A stretch of DNA of 10,942 bases. Source: Pseudomonadales bacterium (lineage in GTDB: Bacteria > Pseudomonadota > Gammaproteobacteria > Pseudomonadales > DT-91). Below are positions 7,360 to 10,942 of this stretch, piece after piece. The position numbers and the translations under genes were made by a program. Each line of letters starts with the position of its first letter. Within the stretch, counting starts at the first letter, position 1. The notes beneath the pieces were generated by a model that was not told where the DNA came from, searched no databases, and was given only the letters and a program-made list of their open reading frames with translations. The stretch spans positions 27,513 through 38,454 of the forward strand of contig JABSRR010000005.1 in the NCBI GenBank assembly GCA_013215025.1. The letters are read 5' to 3'.

Positions 7360-8586
7360 ATGCTTAATAAACTGTGGTTTTACTTTTTCTTTATCAGCTT
7401 TTGCGCCTGTTTATGGCAAACTCTTCAAGGCAATGCATTAGTTTTCAATCAAGTTATTGATAGCCTGTTTGCTATCAGCCAAACCGCTGTCAATATTGCC
7501 ATTGGCTTGATTGGACTCATGTGCTTTTGGCTAGGCTTATTTAATATCATTGAGGCTGCTGGCTTAATGGCTCACCTCAGTCGCCTTCTGCACCCCCTGT
7601 TTAAAGTTTTACTGCCAGAGGTGCCTAAAGATCACCCAGCCAGTGCAGCCATTACGATGAATCTCGCCGCCAATATATTGGGTTTAGACAATGCGGCCAC
7701 GCCGCTGGGCATAAAGGCAATGCAACAGCTACAAACGCTAAATCCCAGGCCGCAAGTCGCAAGCAATGCGCAAATTTTATTTTTGGTATTAAATACATCA
7801 TCGGTCACCTTATTACCGGTTACTATTTTCATGTTTCGCGCACAAGCTGGCGCGGCGTCTAGTACTGATGTTTTTTTACCTATTCTTTTAGCCACCAGCG
7901 CCTCAAGCTTTATTGGCCTGCTGAGCGTTGCCGCCTTTCAAAAGCTACCGATTTATAAGCCTGTTGTATTGTTATATTTTGCCGTATTCGCCGCATTCAT
8001 CAGTTGCATGGTGATGGTCATCGGCCAATTAGGGGAAGCGGCGCTGCAGTATTACTCATCGCTGAGTGCCAATATTTTTCTATTTAGCTTTATTATCGGG
8101 GTGTTAAGCTTCGCCTATTTTCGTCATATTGATGTTTACCACCAATTCATTGAAGGTGCTAAACATGGATTTGATACTGCCATTCAATTAATCCCTTATC
8201 TAGTCGCTATGTTAGCGGCCATTGCCTTGTTGCGCAGCAGTGGTGTGCTGACGATGATAACTGAAACGATTGCAAGCATAGTGGTTGCTCTGGGTTGGGA
8301 TAGCCGTTTTGTTGACGCTTTACCGACAGCAATGATGAAACCGTTCTCAGGCTCGGGCAGTCGAGCCATGATGTTAGAAAGTTTTGAATATTTTGGCGTC
8401 GATAGCCTTGTAGGACGCATGAGTTCGATTATGCAGGGCTCGACCGAAACCACCTTCTATGTGCTAGCGGTATATTTCGGCGCTGTCGGTATCCGGTTTG
8501 GCCGTCATGCGGTATTTTGCGGTTTATTAGCTGACCTAGCGGGCATCATCGCAGCTATTATGATCAGTTATTACTTTTTCGGTTAA
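7360..8586 (+). CDS. SpmA-SpmB fusion, nucleoside-recognition (gate) domain membrane protein
   Basis: A 408-residue inner-membrane protein. The ATG at 7360 is chosen because GGGGGA lies about 10 bases upstream; an in-frame TTG at 7342 has no such site. Two gate-domain halves are joined. The N-terminal SpmA-like half has FWLGLFNIIEAAGL (56-69), PEVPKDHPA (86-94), NLAANILGLDNAATPLG (101-117) and LNTSSVTLLP (144-153). The C-terminal SpmB-like half has FIEGAKHGFDTAIQLIPYLV (263-282), PFSGSGSR (328-335), QGSTETTFYVLAVYFG (359-374) and RHAVFCGLLADLAG (382-395). In Bacillus SpmA and SpmB are separate proteins needed for spore core dehydration. In non-sporulating Gram-negatives the fused form is widespread and its transported substrate, if any, is unknown. 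It is monocistronic or followed by the cold-shock gene 139 bases downstream. The family is certain; the function is not. Confidence 0.9.
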   Translation: MLNKLWFYFFFISFCACLWQTLQGNALVFNQVIDSLFAISQTAVNIAIGLIGLMCFWLGLFNIIEAAGLMAHLSRLLHPLFKVLLPEVPKDHPASAAITMNLAANILGLDNAATPLGIKAMQQLQTLNPRPQVASNAQILFLVLNTSSVTLLPVTIFMFRAQAGAASSTDVFLPILLATSASSFIGLLSVAAFQKLPIYKPVVLLYFAVFAAFISCMVMVIGQLGEAALQYYSSLSANIFLFSFIIGVLSFAYFRHIDVYHQFIEGAKHGFDTAIQLIPYLVAMLAAIALLRSSGVLTMITETIASIVVALGWDSRFVDALPTAMMKPFSGSGSRAMMLESFEYFGVDSLVGRMSSIMQGSTETTFYVLAVYFGAVGIRFGRHAVFCGLLADLAGIIAAIMISYYFFG

Positions 8587-8636
8587 CTATCTTCGGCTAA
8601 ATACCAGAAAATGGATTTATACAGCTGCCTAAGCTA

Positions 8637-8664
8637 TTGCGATTTAAGGAAATTTTGCAATAAT
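8637..8664 (+). promoter_or_regulatory. Candidate promoter for the cold-shock-domain gene
   Basis: TTGCGA (8637-8642) and AATAAT (8659-8664) are separated by 16 bases and match the sigma-70 boxes at four and five of six positions. The start would fall near 8671, at the foot of the stem-loop described next, giving a leader of about 55 bases. Confidence 0.4.
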
Positions 8665-8667
8665 GTA

Positions 8668-8694
8668 GCAGCTTTTACATTCTTTAAAAGCCGC
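8668..8694 (+). repeat. Stem-loop in the leader of the cold-shock-domain gene
   Basis: GCAGCTTTTA (8668-8677) pairs with TAAAAGCCGC (8685-8694) with one A-C mismatch, leaving the 7-base loop CATTCTT. The inner 7 bp are perfect. It is not followed by a T-run, so a terminator for the SpmA-SpmB gene is less likely than a 5' leader structure at or near the predicted transcript start. Confidence 0.45.
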
Positions 8695-8725
8695 ATATCG
8701 ATTTATATTTTCTAGGAATTTTTTT

Positions 8726-9166
8726 ATGTTTTTGCATCTTATCATTGCCGCAGTAACTGGCTTTATTTTCGCTGGTTTTTTTGCGGCTTACTCGCTTGCT
8801 GACAACAGCGTTTTTCATTTTGATATTTTAACCAGCGCAGCTTTTGTATTGGCAAATTTATCCAGCGTGCTTATCTACCAAGCCATTAATACTAACAGCA
8901 AGACAGCATCGAGTTCGGCTGCGCCAGCAAACAAGCGAGCATCTGCCAAGTCAGCAGCGCAGCGTGAGCAAGGCAGTGTTAAATGGTTCAATGTCTCAAA
9001 GGGCTTCGGCTTCATTACTCGTGACAATGCTGATGATATTTTCGTGCATTATCGTTCGATTCGTGGCCAAGGCAGACGCCGCTTATTCGAGGGCCAGGCT
9101 GTCAGCTTTACCGTCATTGATAGCGACAAAGGGCTACAAGCGGATGATGTTGAAGTCATCGACTAG
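8726..9166 (+). CDS. Membrane-anchored cold-shock-domain protein
   Basis: A 146-residue protein. The ATG at 8726 has AGGAA 7 bases upstream, followed by a run of T. Residues 2-24 and 35-55 are two hydrophobic helices, and 56-80 is a flexible Ala/Ser/Lys/Arg linker. Residues 82-146 form a cold-shock domain starting at [16 protein letters not shown], with RNP1 at KGFGFI (92-97) and RNP2 at DIFVHY (104-109), followed by basic [13 protein letters not shown] and a typical QADDV end. Cold-shock domains bind single-stranded RNA or DNA and melt secondary structure. Ordinary CspA proteins are about 70 residues and soluble, so the added helices should tether this one to the inner membrane with the domain in the cytoplasm. 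Similar anchored forms exist in other gammaproteobacteria, often annotated only as cold-shock protein. Domain assignment is firm; membrane location is inferred from hydrophobicity. Confidence 0.88.
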   Translation: MFLHLIIAAVTGFIFAGFFAAYSLADNSVFHFDILTSAAFVLANLSSVLIYQAINTNSKTASSSAAPANKRASAKSAAQREQGSVKWFNVSKGFGFITRDNADDIFVHYRSIRGQGRRRLFEGQAVSFTVIDSDKGLQADDVEVID

Positions 9167-9181
9167 AATTATTAAACTTTA

Positions 9182-9222
9182 AGCAATAAAAAAAGCAGCC
9201 TAGGGCTGCTTTTTTTATTGCT
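9182..9222. terminator. Bidirectional rho-independent terminator between convergent genes
   Basis: A 19-bp perfect inverted repeat: 9182-9200 (AGCAATAAAAAAAGCAGCC) and its complement at 9204-9222, with the 3-base loop TAG. The GC-rich core AGCAGCC/GGCTGCT is flanked by seven A on the left and seven T on the right, so each strand presents a hairpin followed by a U-run. It sits 15 bases after the cold-shock gene and about 42 bases after the end of the dehydrogenase gene on the other strand, so it can serve both. Confidence 0.92.
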
Positions 9223-9224
9223 GC

Positions 9225-9248
9225 TTTTGTACTGATGATTTTGTACTG
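9225..9248. repeat. Two-copy 10-bp direct repeat next to the terminator
   Basis: TTTTGTACTG occurs at 9225-9234 and again at 9239-9248, separated by ATGA. It lies between the terminator and the end of the dehydrogenase gene. It may be a small local duplication; no function is evident. Confidence 0.5.
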
Positions 9249-9264
9249 TTGCGTATCTCAGCGT

Positions 9265-10152
9265 TTATTTGCTGCCATAGACCTTTTGCGCTGGCACTTC
9301 TTCAGCTAAAAGCTTTTCCATCGCTTCACCAATTTCATTTGGCTGCCATTGTGCACCTTTATCAATGCCTTTAGTTGAACGCCAACCATCAGCAATAGAA
9401 ATTTTACCACCTTCAGACTCGAAACAACGACCAGAGACATGCGCAGATTCGGCTGAACCAAGCCATGCAAGCAAGGTTGATACATTCTCAGGTGCCCAGT
9501 AGTCGAAAGAATCATCTTCAGGCTTCTTCATCATTTCAGCCATTGACTCAACTGCTGTGGTCATACCTGTGCGAGCAGCAGGTGCAATCGAATTAGCGGT
9601 GATACCGTAACGACCCAGTTCAGCCGCTTGGTTAAGGGTTAATGCTGCAATACCCGCTTTCGCAGCAGCATAGTTAGATTGACCAACACTGCCTTGTAAG
9701 CCTGCACCTGATGTCGTGTTGATGATACGCGCATCGACCGCTTCACCCGCTTTCGCTTTGTCTTTCCAATAGTGCACGGCATGCGAGGTAATACAGAAAT
9801 GCCCTTTAAGGTGAACAGCCATGATCGTGTCCCACTCTTGCTCAGTCATTGAGGCAAACATACGGTCACGGTTAACACCTGCATTATTTAATACGATATC
9901 TAAGCCGCCAAAAGACTCAATAGCTTGCTTTACAGCATTGCTTGAATCTTCATAGTTTGTGATATCTGAGGTATTAACCATCGCTTTGCCGCCCGATGCT
10001 GTAATTTCATCGACAACCGCTTGCGCCGCAGCTTCGTTAATATCGTTAACGACCACAGCACAGCCTTCAGCGGCAAAAACTTTAGCGTGTGCAGCGCCTA
10101 AACCGCCGCCAGCACCCGTGATGATCGCAACACGATTATCTAAAACACCCAT
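9265..10152 (-). CDS. Short-chain dehydrogenase/reductase, HSD17B4/MFE-2-like
   Basis: A 295-residue NAD(P)-dependent oxidoreductase. The ATG at 10152 has AGGAG about 7 bases upstream. The Rossmann fold is clear: cofactor loop TGAGGGLG (12-19), D37 at the end of the second strand (VVVND), which favours NAD(H), and NNAG (89-92). The catalytic set includes S148 in NTTSG and Y161/K165 in SNYAAAKAG. The protein is about 45 residues longer than a typical FabG. The extra C-terminus (about 255-295, with DGWRST and GAQWQPNEIGEAMEKLL) is typical of the dehydrogenases related to the (3R)-hydroxyacyl-CoA domain of peroxisomal multifunctional enzyme type 2 and of actinobacterial sterol-catabolism SDRs. 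The likely reaction is oxidation of a 3-hydroxyacyl-CoA (or related hydroxyl) to the ketone, the step just before thiolysis. That fits its position 13 bases after the thiolase gene. The exact substrate is inferred. Confidence 0.88.
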   Translation of the reverse strand: MGVLDNRVAIITGAGGGLGAAHAKVFAAEGCAVVVNDINEAAAQAVVDEITASGGKAMVNTSDITNYEDSSNAVKQAIESFGGLDIVLNNAGVNRDRMFASMTEQEWDTIMAVHLKGHFCITSHAVHYWKDKAKAGEAVDARIINTTSGAGLQGSVGQSNYAAAKAGIAALTLNQAAELGRYGITANSIAPAARTGMTTAVESMAEMMKKPEDDSFDYWAPENVSTLLAWLGSAESAHVSGRCFESEGGKISIADGWRSTKGIDKGAQWQPNEIGEAMEKLLAEEVPAQKVYGSK

Positions 10153-10165
10153 TTTATTCTCCTAA

Positions 10166-10942
10166 TTATAATCTTTCGATAATGGTGACATTGGCTTGAC
10201 CACCACCTTCGCACATTGTTTGCAAACCGTAGCGGCCGCCTGTGCGCTCTAACTCGTTTAATAAGGTCGTCATTAATTTCGTACCCGTAGCACCAAGAGG
10301 ATGGCCTAAAGCAATCGCACCACCATTCACATTGGTTTTCTCATGTGGGTAGCCTGTCTCTTTCAGCCATGCCATCGCAACTGATGCAAAGGCTTCATTG
10401 ATTTCAACGAGGTCGATATCATCAAGTGTAAGACCTGCTTTTTCTAAAGCATATTCAGTTGCAGGAATTGGCGCGGTTAACATCCAGATTGGGTCATCCG
10501 CTCGCACCGACATATGCACAATACGCGCACGTGGCTTTAAGTTATATTTTTTAAGCGCGGCCTCTGAGACGATTAGCATCGCCGATGCTGCATCACAGGT
10601 TTGTGAAGCCACCGCTGCGGTGACTTTGTCACATCCGAAGAGATAATCTAATTCAGCCATTTTCTCAAGCGTGGTATCACGTGGCGTTTCATCCATCGTT
10701 ACACCTTCCATGGGCACAATCTCGTTATCAAAACGTCCTTCTTCAATGGCTTTGAGCGCACGTTTGTGCGACTCAAGAGAAAACGCTTCTAACTCTTCTC
10801 GCGAAAGATCCCATTTATCGGCGATCATTTGTGCCGAGTTAAACTGCGTAGGCGGCTGATCGCCATAACGATCGACCCAACCTTTTGAACCAGAGAACGG
10901 GTCTTTAATACCCAAAGGCTCAGCAGCAGTCATGGCATACGA
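10166..10942 (-). CDS. Acetyl-CoA acetyltransferase / 3-ketoacyl-CoA thiolase (partial, 5' end outside window)
   Basis: The C-terminal 258 residues are visible and the frame is still open at the right edge, reading SYAM just before the first internal Met (10933). That Met is therefore not the start. The nucleophilic Cys of the N-terminal half lies outside the window. Visible thiolase marks, counted from the edge, are VEINEAFA (near 179-186), the catalytic His214 in GHPLGATG and the catalytic Cys244 in [10 protein letters not shown], ending IIERL. The more usual thiolase ending has CIGGGQG. The CEGGG...ANxTIIERL ending recalls, from memory, the actinobacterial FadA6-type thiolases of sterol ring breakdown. 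The enzyme cleaves a 3-ketoacyl-CoA with CoA to release acetyl-CoA. It is followed by the dehydrogenase gene after 13 bases, so the two form an operon. Thiolase is certain; the substrate class is a suggestion. Confidence 0.9.
   Translation of the reverse strand, partial: SYAMTAAEPLGIKDPFSGSKGWVDRYGDQPPTQFNSAQMIADKWDLSREELEAFSLESHKRALKAIEEGRFDNEIVPMEGVTMDETPRDTTLEKMAELDYLFGCDKVTAAVASQTCDAASAMLIVSEAALKKYNLKPRARIVHMSVRADDPIWMLTAPIPATEYALEKAGLTLDDIDLVEINEAFASVAMAWLKETGYPHEKTNVNGGAIALGHPLGATGTKLMTTLLNELERTGGRYGLQTMCEGGGQANVTIIERL

Noticed and set aside
8844..9182. 112-residue plus-strand frame overlapping the cold-shock gene
   Set aside because: The overlapping frame encodes an intact cold-shock domain with both RNP motifs; this one shows nothing recognisable.
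9306..9515. 69-residue minus-strand frame inside the dehydrogenase gene
   Set aside because: It is a shifted frame of the conserved SDR C-terminus.
1..10942. CRISPR array, insertion sequence, tRNA or phage module
   Set aside because: No regularly spaced repeats, transposase or integrase motifs, terminal inverted repeats or tRNA-like folds were found; the window is densely packed with ordinary chromosomal genes.

Overview
The window looks like chromosomal DNA of an aerobic, probably marine gammaproteobacterium. The evidence is the moderate GC content, the gene families present (a zinc-type outer-membrane receptor with its small His-rich partner, an AcrB-class RND pump, a fused SpmA-SpmB protein, a membrane-anchored cold-shock-domain protein, and an acyl-CoA thiolase/SDR pair), and the standard Shine-Dalgarno and sigma-70-like signals. 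I cannot fix the genus by eye. I see no transposase, integrase, tRNA, rRNA, CRISPR array or phage gene, and there is no gene-free stretch longer than about 140 bases.

Layout. (1) 1-1342, minus strand: a two-gene unit. A small secreted His/Cys-rich protein (a putative periplasmic zinc chaperone) is followed after 40 bases by an outer-membrane beta-barrel receptor that runs off the left edge. Together they look like the outer part of a zinc-uptake system. The upstream spacer holds a candidate promoter with two inverted repeats. (2) 1343-7237, minus strand: a probable operon of lipoprotein membrane-fusion protein, RND inner-membrane pump (2-base gap) and a large MscS-type mechanosensitive channel (58-base gap). 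No outer-membrane TolC partner is encoded in the window. (3) 7238-7359: a 122-base divergent control region, with an extended -10 promoter pointing right. (4) 7360-8586, plus strand: a fused SpmA-SpmB nucleoside-recognition/gate membrane protein. (5) 8726-9166, plus strand: a two-helix membrane anchor joined to a C-terminal cold-shock domain, preceded by a leader with a stem-loop. (6) 9182-9222: a 19-bp perfect inverted repeat with A7/T7 tracts, a bidirectional terminator between convergent genes. (7) 9265-10942, minus strand: a thiolase (its start lies beyond the right edge) followed 13 bases later by a short-chain dehydrogenase of the HSD17B4/MFE-2 type. The pair resembles acyl-CoA or sterol-type beta-oxidation modules.

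The modules look independent: metal acquisition, envelope export and stress, a membrane protein of unknown role, RNA binding at the membrane, and acyl-CoA breakdown. I found no clearly new multi-gene system. The points most worth checking are the membrane-tethered cold-shock protein, the His-rich zinc pair with its unassigned operator-like repeats, and the pump-plus-MscS operon.
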